In this document: positions 1 through 58,543 of the stretch, piece by piece
Numbering within the stretch: position 1 is the stretch's first letter
How the letters are laid out: every line of letters starts with the position of its first letter
From: Osedax fenrisi
Taxonomy: Eukaryota > Annelida > Polychaeta > Sabellida > Siboglinidae
DNA length: 64,000 bases
Direction of reading: 5' to 3'
Assembly (NCBI GenBank): GCA_964019155.1
Contig: OZ025243.1
Span: 3,933,859 to 3,997,858, forward strand
Position numbers and translations under genes: made by a program
The notes under the pieces: model-generated
Seen by the model: the letters and a program-made list of their open reading frames with translations, nothing else
Told to the model about the DNA's origin: nothing
Databases searched by the model: none

Positions 1-298
1 CTTTCTACAAACCCACAATTATATCTTAGTTATATGTCAGATGTGTAGAATAGAGCATACTATGATAATACATGTTTAATAAAGTATCACCATCATCATT
101 AATGGGTGATGACGAGAGACTATGCTACAGCTTATTGTGAAGTCCTATAGGAGGACAGGGCATATTCATATTAAACACTAGAATACGAAACAGATAACAA
201 ACACAATTATTCTAATAAATATTATTATTAATGTAATGAACGGGAGTAAGAGGGGAGTATAGAATAGGGTAGTGAAGCGACAGTACCAGTATTATGTG

Positions 299-531
299 TG
301 GGCTTAACCTATACGTGGGTACGGTTAACATAGAAGGGGGCGTGTGGGTTAACCTAGATGGGGGTGCAGTTAATCTAGAGGGGAATGAGGTTAACATAGG
401 GGGGTTAACCTAGATGGGGGTGCAGTTAATCTAGAGGGGAATGAGGTTAACCTAGATGGGGTGGGGGTTAACATAGAAGGGGGTGCGGGGGTTAACATAG
501 ATGGGGGGGTTAACCTAGATGGGGGTGGCAC
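299..531 (-). repeat. Minisatellite abutting the IGBP1 exon 8 donor
   Basis: Degenerate units of the type GGTTAACCTAGATGGGGGTG (plus strand). The best-conserved copies share TGCAGTTAATCTAGAGG at 365 and 421, a period of 56 bp. The array touches the exon 8 donor (gtgccacccccatctagg on the minus strand). Confidence 0.85.
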
Positions 532-10415
<9,884 letters not shown>

Positions 10416-12681
10416 AGTATGGCTAAAAATAAAATAATTAAATACAAAATAATTACAAAAACATAAATAGCATAGATAATGGAATCTACTAATACTCAGT
10501 GGTAATCTTTACTTTATCAAAAATTAGTTTTAATTATAATTTTAAAGCCAACTAATTTTAGATTTATAATTTTATATTTGTTATTATAATATTTATAAAT
10601 ATAGTTTATAGACTAAATAGAAATGTATCCCACTAATATCCGTATATATTACAGTAAATAAATATATAATTATAGATTTAACAATGAATTAATTAAACTT
10701 CTTTGCTTGAAAGCATTTTTATTAAGTGGATTTTATATTTATCAATATTTACAAATAATGTTCACAATTATGTAAAAAATAAAATGTATCATTAATAATT
10801 AATTTATTAATTTCATTTCAGTTTTTTCATTTAATTATATATCCTTATTATTTAAGGTTATGTATGTATAAAGCAAAATTATAAAATATAAAACACATAT
10901 TATATTAATGTGCAGCTTCTGAGTTAAACAGATTGAATCTGGTTATTAGTATATCCTATTATTATAATAATAATTATAAATTAAATTTGTTTATCCCCTA
11001 TTGGTTTATCCCATATTTATACAATGTTGTAAATATCTTGAATATTTACAATATTAGATACCATAAATGGTGTATACCTTATATATACAATAATATACTA
11101 CTTTTTTTATTTCAGTATTATAAAATATTAATATTTATTAACATATTAAGAGGATTTATTAAATAAATTAACTAAATTAACAACGTTTAATTATAATAAG
11201 TACATTGTGGAAATAAAATTAACTTTTAAATAATTTATTTGTATATTTTTAATTCTTGCTATTTTTAAAGATTCAATATTAATTACGGTTTCTAAATAAC
11301 TATTATAAGCTATGCATATTATTTTATATATTATATATATCATATACTAAATATTCTATAATAAACGATATAGATACTTGTTAATCAAGACATGTAAAAT
11401 TATTTTTTATATATAATATTTCATAATTTATCATAAGGCGTATGATAAGCTCATAGAAAATAATGAATCGTTGACCTTAACTTATTAAGTATGATGAATT
11501 ATATGAAAATTTAATCCATAAAAACTGGATTATATTATATGTAAATTTTAATAATATGCAACCATGAGTTCGATGAAATCTACGATTCCGCACGTAGACC
11601 GGCACAGTTAATGTGTATATAATTAAATTATGATTATCATAATCATTATGATAATAATTAATGATAATAATTTTTATAATTATTATGATAATAATTATCA
11701 TAATTATCATGTATAATATTATTATAATATAATAATTATATTAATAAATATAACTACTATATATAATATAACTATTATAATAATATAATACCTATAGGTG
11801 GTAGGTTGGTCATGTGTAATATATTACGTATACCATATACCATATACATATGACATATACCACTCGCCCATTTGTACTATCCACCACATGACCAACCTAC
11901 CACATATATGATATATGTGGTAGGTTGGTCATGGGGGGGCTAGTACAAATGGGCGATTCGTACGTCTCCATGAGTCACCGATATGTAGAATTATGTAACA
12001 TCTATTAACTTTAAGTTAAAATTAACATTAAATTGTACCTATATTTAACCCTATACTTATACATTATTTATATATATATTATATATATATATATATATAT
12101 TATTAATATAATATTAATTACATATATATAAATATACATTAGTTTTATTGACAAAATAGTACTACTAGTAGCAAATTTTCAATATATGATTATAATTAAT
12201 TACGTTTAATATATATATGTAATTATATTAATAATTATATAATAATTTATTATAATTTATATACACGTATAATTATCTCACACCAACTGAATACAGCTAT
12301 TATTATAATAATAATTAATTATACTATTATAGTAATTATATATAAATTTATATAAATATATTATTTATGCCAGTTTAGGTGCGTTATGAATCTCTACACC
12401 TAGATTTATATAGTATATAATTATCATAATATCGGGAATCAGAGTTAAAGATCAGATATTTAAAAATAGAATCACAAGATTTCTCTATATAACCATAGTG
12501 GTGGTTCTAAATAGAAATTACTTATATATTTTGTTCATAATTATTAATATAATAATTATACTTTGATAGTGTAAACTTATGTCTATAGAATCTGCAAAGT
12601 ATTTATAATTTTTAATAGTAAATTCATATTTTAACTAATATCGTATCATGTACTACGCGTGACTATAGGTCGAGGGTCGCG
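10416..12681. other. Head-to-head intergenic interval IGBP1 / ABHD18
   Basis: 2.27 kb between the two start codons. It holds AT-rich DNA, (AT)n, TAAT-type palindromes (around 11630-11705) and the hairpin at 11798-11955. Promoters of both genes must lie here or nearby. I see no clear core promoter motif; TATA-like words are uninformative at this AT content. The 20 bp before the ABHD18 ATG are GC-richer. Confidence 0.6.
11798..11955. repeat. Nested hairpin element
   Basis: GTGGTAGGTTGGTCATG at 11798 recurs inverted within 11887-11907 and direct within 11913-11933. Outer arms CGCCCATTTGTACTA (11865-11879) and its complement (11941-11955) pair as well. The last 91 bp fold into a hairpin of 15 + 21 bp with a small internal mismatch. 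Confidence 0.9.
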
Positions 12682-25257
<12,576 letters not shown>

Positions 25258-25545
25258 ATAACTGTGATATAACCTATATTTAATACCGTGTATTGAATAC
25301 GTATTGAGATTGTGAACTATAGTCGATTATGATATATATTCCTTTGCCATATTTACGTCGTATAATATTATTATTACGCCATAACTCCACGATGAAAATA
25401 CTATATTGATTTATTGATTAAATATTAAATATTGATTTATTCGAATAAAATCCTGGAAGCAGAAAATGCGATTAACAACTACAACAACAATGGTAATAAT
25501 GATCACCACGGCGATGATGATATCGGCACGTGAAGCAATCAAATA

Positions 25546-25642
25546 TCGATAATAAATATATAAATAACGATAATAAATATATAAATAACGATAATAAATA
25601 TATAAACATCGATAATAAATATATAAATATCGATAATAAATA
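25546..25642 (+). repeat. 24-bp tandem repeat carrying five AATAAA signals
   Basis: Five units of about 24 bp with core CGATAATAAATATATAAA between the convergent ABHD18 and membrane-protein genes. Each unit holds one AATAAA on the ABHD18 sense strand. A further AATAAA is at 25444. Confidence 0.85.
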
Positions 25643-25809
25643 AGTCTAAAGGCAATAGGATGATGATATTTCGCGTTAATCTATGGTATATAGTGGTATG
25701 CAGTACATGTAGTAGTTATATAACGAGCAAATAGTAGAGTAGATTATATGTTTGAAGTCTATTTTCGTAACAGCACTTTGTAATCTCGCCTCGCGATATC
25801 GTTATATTG

Positions 25810-25880
25810 TGAGTGACCTTCACCTCTCACTCATTGAGTGACCTTCACCTGTCACTCAATCGGTGTCGAGTGACCTTCAC
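25810..25880 (+). repeat. Short repeat GAGTGACCTTCAC
   Basis: Three copies of GAGTGACCTTCAC with intervening CACTCA words, immediately downstream of the stop codon of the minus-strand gene, so probably in its 3' UTR. Confidence 0.8.
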
Positions 25881-25888
25881 TTCTGAGT

Positions 25889-49741
<23,853 letters not shown>

Positions 49742-51011
49742 ACTATATTATAAGAAAATATTAATATGCGTTCTATTCTAAATAAAGAAATAAGCTAATA
49801 TTCGATTTCTAGAGTACGTAATAGTAAATAACACAACACAACGTAAATTGTTCATATTGTGTAATGACTTAGCAACAGATCAACAAATAAACGCCACCTA
49901 TGGGAAACAATTGTATTTCACTTATTAGAGTCCGTCATAAATAATCAATAAATAATCAATGAGATTTAAAACAATATACAATCGCTTTCTAGCTGTGAAT
50001 TATTGTGTAGTAACAGATAAAATATAATGATATATTATACCGTACTATTCCTCAGAGATAAATATTTAATAACTTCTATTATATACACTAATTTACTGAC
50101 ATAATTTGCAATATAGATAATAATAATATAAATATATGTTAAGCTATAACCAAGGACATGTCCTTGCTATAACTACAAATGTATGTATTAATAGGCGAGG
50201 ACAAACTAAAAGACGAAGAAAAAAAAATATATATATATATAATCTATATATAGATTTATTATTATATAGTGATGTATTGAAGAAATATATATATATATAA
50301 TAAATCAATATATAGATTTATTATTAAATATTGATCAATTTGATGTTGTTGAATGCTATAATGTATAGTATAAAACAACCAACTCTAAAGAGTAAAATAT
50401 AAATAAATTAAATATATAAACCAACATATTATGAATATTTATTTAAAAATAGATTAATTATATAAGTAGGCCTATATCTACTTTCATAATACAAACTTTA
50501 TATATATATATATTTACAAATAACTAGAGCTCTAAATTGAAGCATTATATCGATATATTACAATACTTATTTATTAATATATCATTGTTATTAACCTATA
50601 TATATTAATATATGTCAATGCGTACCTTACTTTATATTATTATTAAAATATGTATTAATTACAACATAAATAACGAGGGTAGGGTATGACCCTAATTCAT
50701 GGATGACTTCGCCTTAGGAGACTGTAGAATTATTTAAAGTGTATGTATACCTATAGGTATATGTCTAGTCCTATTAGTATGTATAGGCATAGGGAACGAT
50801 CGTTGTCAAAGTCACTTCGTTCTCTATCCCTATACATAGGTATATAGGCCATCGATATAAAGAAAGCACTTTCTTTATATCGATAGTATAGGCATGGACT
50901 CCTTTAGATTCAATCTTTTGAAGCTAAAGGAGGTCATGGTATAGGTCTAGATTCTAGAATCTACAAGTCATTATGTAATTAACTTAGTATACATATATAA
51001 ATGATTGTAGG

Positions 51012-51059
<48 letters not shown>

Positions 51060-52730
51060 GTAATTCCTATATATATATATATAGGGGAAAGTATCATAAT
51101 ACTGACACTTTAACAATAAATATTCTTAACATTTTATTATTTAATATTTGTATTCAAAAATAAAATATATTTATATAATTAATCTTTTTAATCACTAGAT
51201 AATTGGGGTGTTAATATTTGGTACCCGAATATGGAAGGTGTCCAATTGATTATAATACGTAGTGCGATAGTGTCCATCGAACACCCTACCACTAGGACAT
51301 ACTATATATCACTATATTATATTATATATTAGCTATATATTATTGATGAACCAATAAATTAAAATTACATTACTTATCATTAATTTTATGACTAATATTT
51401 TATGAATACTGTATATTACACAATATTGTACGTATGTCATACAGTACCTATTCATAAAATATTATTCATAAAATTAATTATACGTCGTACAATGCCTATG
51501 CCTATATTCCTATGCCTATATTCATATAAATTATACAACACACGTTATAATTATAACTTAAGTTAAATTTACTTGTCAACTGGGCGATAATAATAGATAA
51601 TATTAATATCACGATTATATTCCGTTTAGAAGGAAATATATATTGTATAATCGTTACATATGTATTATTTGTATTTATATCTGACATTGTGATGAAAAAT
51701 CCAGTATTTTTTGGGAACTAGATATTTTCTAATAGGTACAGTATTGGCTTTCCATACGTAAACCTATGCTTAACCAATTTACTTGTATTGTATAACCCAA
51801 TACAAGTCAGTGACTTATACGAATACCTCCTACAACTTCGGAGGATATAGGAGGTAGATATTGCTTAAACCCACCTATACGAATATGTTATCTCGAGATT
51901 TTTGAATATTTTAGGATCTAAATCTTTAATGGGATATCCCACTACAAGTATCTCCAGAAAGTCTTACTAGAAAATGATTCAAATTTGTTAATATTAATTA
52001 TTATTAATTATTAAATATATATATATATAAACTCATTAGATTTTAATAATTCACATATTAGTATATTCCCATATCATTTTAATTGAATACGTTTTGTTAT
52101 ATTTAAATTTATTTAAAAAATAAAATGATTTTATTTAAATTAAAATTAAATTAAAAAAGATTAAAAACAATAACGAAGTTGATTAGTTGATTATTATAGC
52201 CTATCATACGATTTCGAGCAATACTGGCGCCATATATCTTGTAGTGGGATACTCTTCCAGCAACATTAGGCAATTCCAGCAACCTGTATATAATATTTCC
52301 GGACAGTATTTCCGGCAACTTGCCGGAAATACAGTTGTGGGATACCCCCTTTAGTAAATATATATATAACAGTGAAACTCTCAAATACTTACCAGATAAT
52401 ATTAAATGATATGGATATAACATAATATTAAATGTTATACAATTAATTGAAATTGTTAATATTTTATTAGGTGTAATTGTGATTTAGATAAATCAATATA
52501 TTTAAATTTTCAATAATATTTAAAGTTTACGAATCAGTCGATTTAGTTTCTCTGTGTTTCCCTATGTTACCCGCTGCGGTCAAAAGTCCTTTGAATGAAA
52601 CGGATGGCGATTGTCCAGATAAGTTGAATTTGTATAGAATAGGCATAGAGTTAGAGAAAAAAAGTAAGAGTTTATCTCTAGCTCTATGAGAATAGAGGGT
52701 GATGTATTATACATAATGTATAGTATATAG
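49742..52730. other. Intergenic interval rich in short palindromes
   Basis: No exon recognised. Perfect or near-perfect palindromes: 50151-50166 (CAAGGACATGTCCTTG), 50851-50884 (16-bp arms, CA spacer), 50892-50939, 51781-51807, 51824-51856 and 52306-52332 (13-bp arms, 1-nt spacer). (AT)n at 51010-51058. It may contain the promoter of the minus-strand membrane-protein gene, but no signal is evident. Confidence 0.7.
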
Positions 52731-52891
52731 CAGGGGCGTAAATAGTGGGGGGGATAGGGGGGATACATCCCCCCCTGGAAAAATCAGGGGGGGATATCAT
52801 ATAAAATATCCCCCCCTGATTTGAAAACAAATTGTCCTGCATCTAAGGATTTCACGATCTTTGCAATTATTTAATTGCAGGATTTAATTAT

Positions 52892-52923
52892 AAACAAAGA
52901 TTTTGCTTCGCAAAATCTTTGTT
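52892..52923. repeat. Palindrome AACAAAGATTTTGC with TTC loop, inside the hAT left end
   Basis: 14-bp perfect arms and 3-nt loop at 52893-52923. The same core (CAAAGATTTTGCGAAG) forms another hairpin outside the transposon at 60340-60380. Confidence 0.9.
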
Positions 52924-52986
52924 ATAAATAAGTCAACAATCTTTTCAATTATTCAATAATTAAATTATATAATTCATTAATTTATA

Positions 52987-55900
52987 ATGGATATTAGTAA
53001 TTTTTTCAAAAAACAAATATGTACTAAGTAAGTGAAATAAACTAATTATTAACAATTTAAAATGTCATTTCTGTTTTATTGTAGTAGTATTATTATAATT
53101 ATAATTATAATATGCAAATAGTAAACATATATTTTATAAACATATTTATAATTATAATATTTATAGAGTTATAATCAATAAAAGTATTTATATGACTGAA
53201 CGTCTAACTGAGATTGAAAATGATATTGAAATAATTAGGGATCGTTTTTTATAAATTATTTATCTTATAGTATTATTATAATAATAATATAATATTATTA
53301 AATATTTTAATATAATTTTTTTTAAATATACAAATTATTTATAATAAATATTATTCAATAAATATAATTATAATTATAAAATATATAATACATATATGTA
53401 TATATAAATATATATTGTATTAATATTACATTATTAATTATATAATTATTATATATTATTATGATATATTATAATAATTATTATAATATAGGTATAGCAA
53501 TGAGATTTTTTATTTTGTAGCTAGAATAAAATTATTAATACCATTGGAAAGAGGATGAAAAAGTAATATAAGGTTCATATTTTACTTTTTTGATATAATT
53601 AATAATACAAAAGTTATGGTGAAAAAATGGCCAGATTTAAGGGTATTAATTCAGACAGCTGTTACATGTAAAGGATACAGATATTTTAATAATTCAATTT
53701 TGATCAACTAATATTCAAGTATAGTTTATATTGAATATTTATAGAAATAATTATTAAAATTTATTAAATCGAGTTAAATAAGTAAAATTAATTGAGTATT
53801 TTTCAGTATATTAAATTTATTAAAAATATGTCAATAAGTACAGTTTGACCCTAATCATTTTTATTACTTATCTAAATGTTTGATACATAAACTAATATTA
53901 ATCTACACCTACTATGTATTTATTTTCGGCTACAATTAATTTTATAATTCATAAATAACTAAGTCTATTTGACATTTTTAAATGATATTTTATGTGATTT
54001 ATTATCAAATATCTATATTATTTATAAATATAATTTTCTAATAATTATTTAAATGTATATATTTATATTAAATTAGTGTATGATATAAATTAATACAATA
54101 CCTATATTATTTAATGATAATTATTTAGTATAGTTTATATTTAATATTTATAGAAATAATTATTAAAATTTGTTAAATCGATTTAATAAGTTAACATTAT
54201 TTAAAAACTAAATTAAAAATTATTGGGATTTTTTTTTAAAATTTTAACACGATTTTGAAAAGGCGATTAAACACTCAATATTAAATATTAGTGTATATAT
54301 TATATACCATATGCCATATAATTTAATACTCTATATAGATATATAAATAATAATAATAAATAAACATTTATTTTTTAAATACATAATTTAAAAAAAAAAG
54401 CACATGTACTAACCGCGGATTCTGAAATTGAAATGAGAGCCCCTCACTTTTTGTATTTACTTTTATAGTATTCGTAGAGGATATTGCACTGATTATAAAT
54501 CATTTTAATTGGATTAGAAATATTAATAAATTACTATTTTACAGGTGTTTCAAAAATGACAAATATTTTGGAAATATAAAATATCATATTTTTCAATTTA
54601 ACACGAAGAGTCTGACATTTAAAAAATGTCATTGCTATACCTATATAATATATGTATTCAATATAAATATATATTGTACTAATATTACATTATTAATTAT
54701 ATAATTATTATATATTATTATAATATATTATAATAATTATAATAATATATATATATATATTCAATATAATATTGTATACAATTTTATTAATTTTAAAAAT
54801 AATATTTTCTACGATTTTAAAAATAATCCATATTTTAGAGATTTGAGTTTAAATAATACAAGAGAATTCCCAGCGAAAAGTATTAGTGAGAATAATACCA
54901 ATAATGAAAAAGACAAATTTGGTGAAGTCGTTATTGAAGATAAATATCAGCCGAATGTTACTGAAATTAAGTGTCAAATTATAACTAATAAAAAAAATAA
55001 TGATGTTAGAAAATTAAATTTTCAAAAACAGTGGTATAATGAATTTACATGGTTACATTATAAACCCAATTTGGGTTCTGTATTTTGCTACATTTGCTAT
55101 ACAGCAGATTTAAAGGGGTTAAATAGATGTAGTAAAGAAAAAGCGTTTTATTCAAATGGTTTTAACAATTGGAAAAAAGCAAAAGAAAAGTTTTCTGAGC
55201 ATCAAAAATCAACAGTACATATTAATAATGCAGAATCAGTAATAAATATATCAACAAAATTTACAATAGATAAACATTTATCAACACAATATAAATCTGA
55301 CCAACTAAATGCAAGGCATGTGCTTAAATCAAGTATACTTGCATTAAAATATATATCTGGACAAGGAATTGCTTTAAGAGGACACGAAAAGGATGATGGA
55401 AATTATTTAAAATTATTATGCTTATTATCAAAAATAGATAATTCACTTGTATCATCTTTCAATGAAAATAAACATAATTATACAAGCCCACTAATACAAA
55501 ATGAAATATTAGGGATAATGGCAGATAAAATTATAAAGAAAATTTGTCATAAAATAAATAATGAGTCAATCCAATTTGGTATTATCGTGGATGGTTAGTT
55601 AACATTATATATGTAGCTATATATATATATATGCATTAATGATATAATAAATTTCATAGGAACCCAAGATATTACATTAATAGAGCAAGAGTCAATTTGC
55701 ATTCGATATGTTACAAACACATTTGAAGTCAAGGAAGATTTCATTGGTCTCTATGCTAATGATAAATCAACAGGTGAAAATATTGCAAAAATAGTAAAAG
55801 ATGCTCTGTTGCGTTTAAATTTACCTATTGCTAACTTAAGATCACAAACATATGACGGAGCTGGTAACATGTCTGGAATACATAAGGGTTTGAACTAATA

Positions 55901-57764
55901 TATATATATTATCACATTAAATAAAATTTAATAATATTATAATATACTTATAGGTTGTCAAGCAGAAATTAAAAAAGAACAACCATTGGCTCTTTATATT
56001 CATTGTGGAGCACATGTTTCACATCTAATTGCATCGAAGGCATTTGTAGATTCCACTAATATTCGAAATTCACTAAATACCGTTCAAGATTTAGGAACAG
56101 TATATAATAAATCTGGATATTTTAAGCAACAATTTAAGGAATCCTCGTATAGTATCAAACCATTATGTCCTACTCGTTTCTTAACTCGTGCCCCTGCAGT
56201 GTTGACAATTTTAAATAATTATACTGATATAATTACTAATCTTTCAACTTATGCCAATGATGGAAGTACTATTTCTGCAAAAACAGGTGGAATTTTAGCA
56301 AATATGAAGAGTCCCTTATTCATTTTAGGTTAATATATAATTTAAATATTTCTTATATAATTTATAATAGCTATATTTTAATATAGGAATATGTACAGTA
56401 TATCCTTTCGTTGATATTATGGAAAAATTTAATAAGCAATTACAAAGAAAATCAATTATAGTTGTAGAAATGTTGTCTAGTGCAAAGTGTGTTGTTGGCC
56501 ACTTAAAATCTCAAAGGTATGGAATAATGATTTATATATTTAATAATGATTTATAAATTATGTAATGGTTTAATTGATATTGATAAAACATCAATTATCC
56601 ATATTAATAATAATAACATTACTCGTGGCCATTCAAAACGTTTATCTATTGATAAATCTAGATTATACATTAATAAAAACCTTCTCAAGAATAGAATCGC
56701 TCGTACGTGGAATAACCTTGATCAAAATGTCGTCAATGCTAAAACATTAGCCTAATTTAAATCACAAATAAAATCTATTTTTATTTAGTCTACTAATATT
56801 TGTATTATATATACAGTATGCATTTATTATGTAATAATTTGAATAAATTATACTTATATATTATATATACGTATACGTATAACTTATAAGTTTATATACC
56901 ATTATCTCGGTCCATATAATTCATTTTATTATTCGTTGAATGTATTTAATACATTGATTTATATATTTTTAACCTACGTTTTGTGATCGTTTTGCGTCTA
57001 ATTTGTTCTGTTTCGTTAGTTATTATTCGCAATAAATTTGAATTGAATTAAATTGAATTGAATTGAATATCTATAGTATATAAAATATTTATAAATTTTA
57101 AATCTTCCATAGGTCAGAAGATTCATTCAAAAGAATTTACGATAGAGCAAACTCAATTATTGATGACAACGATATAGATGAACTACGATTACCAAGAAAA
57201 ATGTCAAGGCAATATAATAATAATGGAATATTATCATCTGAGGAATATTATAGAAGAGATTATTATAAAATAATCGATAATGCAATAGAAGCATTTGATA
57301 AATATTTTAATTCTACCGATATTGCCCTATATAAGAACATGGAACATATTCTGAATGAAAATTCAACAAGCTTATTGGTACTTGAAAGATTTCCTGAAAT
57401 AAATATATCTGTTCTAGATGCCGAATTGAAATGCTATAGTAACACGAACCAGCGTAATTTTATTTCTATGAAAGAACATTTTAAAACTATGCCTTCAGAA
57501 ATGAGAATGTTATTTCCAAATATTGAGAAACTCATAAGATTATTAATGATATCGCCTGCAAGTTCTTGCGAAGCTGAACGATCATTTAGTGGATTAAGGC
57601 GAATAAAGACATGGCTACGGAGTACAATGGGACAACGCAGACTTAATGCACTAATGGTATGCAATGTACATCAAGATATTCTGGAAGATATGAACATAGA
57701 TGAAATAATTGAAACATTTATAGAAAATTCATTTGAACGGAGAAGCAGAAAATATGGAAAATAA
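52987..57764 (+). CDS. hAT transposase, six exons, ~726 aa, apparently intact
   Basis: Exons: 52987-53027, 54839-55593, 55660-55887, 55954-56328, 56387-56516, 57113-57764. All are GT-AG, all phases agree, and the total is 2,181 nt. The N-terminus MDISNFFKKQ resembles hAT proteins of the ZMYM1/DUF4371 type. A TTF-type zinc-binding region follows (FTWLHYKPNLGSVFCYICY). Acidic residues of the RNase H-like core are visible in IIVDGTQDIT and QTYDGAGNMSG. CPTRFLTR is the conserved block with a Trp-to-Phe change from the usual CxTRW. The C-terminus is the hAT dimerisation motif (SSCEAERSFSGLRRIKTWLR). Exon 1 is the least certain; it was chosen for its ATG, its gtaagt donor and matching phase. Confidence 0.85.
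53501..53627. repeat. Second copy of the 15632 repeat inside the hAT
   Basis: Same orientation as the 15632-15757 copy, located in the long first intron of the transposase. Either a nested insertion or a hAT-internal segment that also exists elsewhere. Confidence 0.75.
56540..57065 (+). mobile_element. 5'-truncated LINE 3' end nested in the hAT's last intron
   Basis: The open stretch 56546-56755 reads YKLCNGLIDIDKTS, TRGHSKRL, NRIARTWNNLDQNVV. This is the pattern found at the C-terminus of many animal non-LTR reverse transcriptases (CR1/L2/RTE-like). It is followed by a 3' UTR and a (AATTG)n-type tail at about 57040-57065. It lies wholly between the donor at 56517 and acceptor at 57112, so it does not break the transposase. 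Confidence 0.7.
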
Positions 57765-58311
57765 TATTTTATATATTTATATATATATATATATATATAT
57801 AATAAATTATGTTTATTAAAAATCTTTACTTTTTTTAAGCGTATAATCTTTTGTATACAATTATTATTGTCACTACATACGACCGGTATAAAAAATTTAG
57901 ATAATATATATTCAATATGATCCAATTAATTTTTATATCCCCCCCTGTGTTAATATGAAAGTTTCGCCCCTGGTATATAGCATGTTCCGACCACTACTCC
58001 AACGGAATTGTCTTAATGGAAATATTTGTAATATCCAAATTGAGTAACAATTCGGCATCTTCATTAACCTTCATTAACCTGTATAGTTGGAATGAAATAT
58101 TAAAGTTTATATATATAACACGTTTATCTTAGAAGCTACATAATCAATTGATACAAAGTTAACTTGATACAAAAATGTTATACCAATTCATATAAAGTAT
58201 GAAAAAAAATAATGTACAATTCTACACGTAATATTATAATATTATCTTCTATTCTATATGTCAGATATTTAATACATATTTTTCCAAAGCATGCGATGGA
58301 TTCTACCAGAA

Positions 58312-58543
58312 AACAGTAATAGCCTCATAATAGCAACATAATAGCATATATAATAGCCTCAAATGTTTACATCGTACTTTTATGCAACATAATAGCATTA
58401 CCCAAGAGGAGCATTACAAATTAATAGCAGTTGATAGCATACATTACATTTAACGGCAACATAATAACAGCATAATAGAATAATGTACAAATTGGAGGCT
58501 ATTATATATGCTATTATGTTGCTATTACGAAGCTATTACTGTT
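58312..58543. repeat. Fold-back element with 49-bp inverted arms
   Basis: The left arm 58312-58360 (AACAGTAATAGCCTCATAAT...) and right arm 58495-58543 are inverted copies with 47 of 49 positions matching. The 134-bp loop has further TAATAGCA words. No clear TSD. Confidence 0.9.

Larger units (their letters stand above)
25258..25888. other. Convergent 3' interval between ABHD18 and the membrane-protein gene
   Basis: Only 631 bp separate the two stop codons. It holds the 3' UTRs, the AATAAA-bearing tandem repeat (25546-25642) and the GAGTGACC repeat (25810-25880). Termination or poly(A) sites of both genes must fall here or the transcripts overlap. Confidence 0.75.
52731..57972 (+). mobile_element. 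Complete hAT transposon with 8-bp TSD
   Basis: The left end begins CAGGGGCGTAAATAG and the right end, read inward, CAGGGGCGAAACTTTC. Both sides are flanked by the identical octamer GTATATAG (52723-52730 and 57973-57980), the TSD length typical of hAT elements. Length 5,242 bp. Both subterminal regions contain GGGGGGGATA blocks, and 52784-52821 forms a G/C hairpin. It carries a six-exon transposase with no visible stop. An identical TSD and intact frame point to recent insertion. It lies 5' of the unrecognised membrane-protein gene. Confidence 0.95.

Noticed and set aside
1..298. Search for the missing IGBP1 C-terminal exon
   Set aside because: No minus-strand frame resembling the acidic/WDDWKD tail was found; the exon is presumably beyond the window.
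53191..53253. 20-codon frame (MTERLTEIENDIEIIRDRFL) in the hAT first intron
   Set aside because: Helical-looking but too short, no splice signals that fit the transposase, and exon 1 already joins exon 2 in phase without it.
57434..57925. Minus-strand open frames opposite the transposase
   Set aside because: Antisense shadows of the hAT C-terminal exon.
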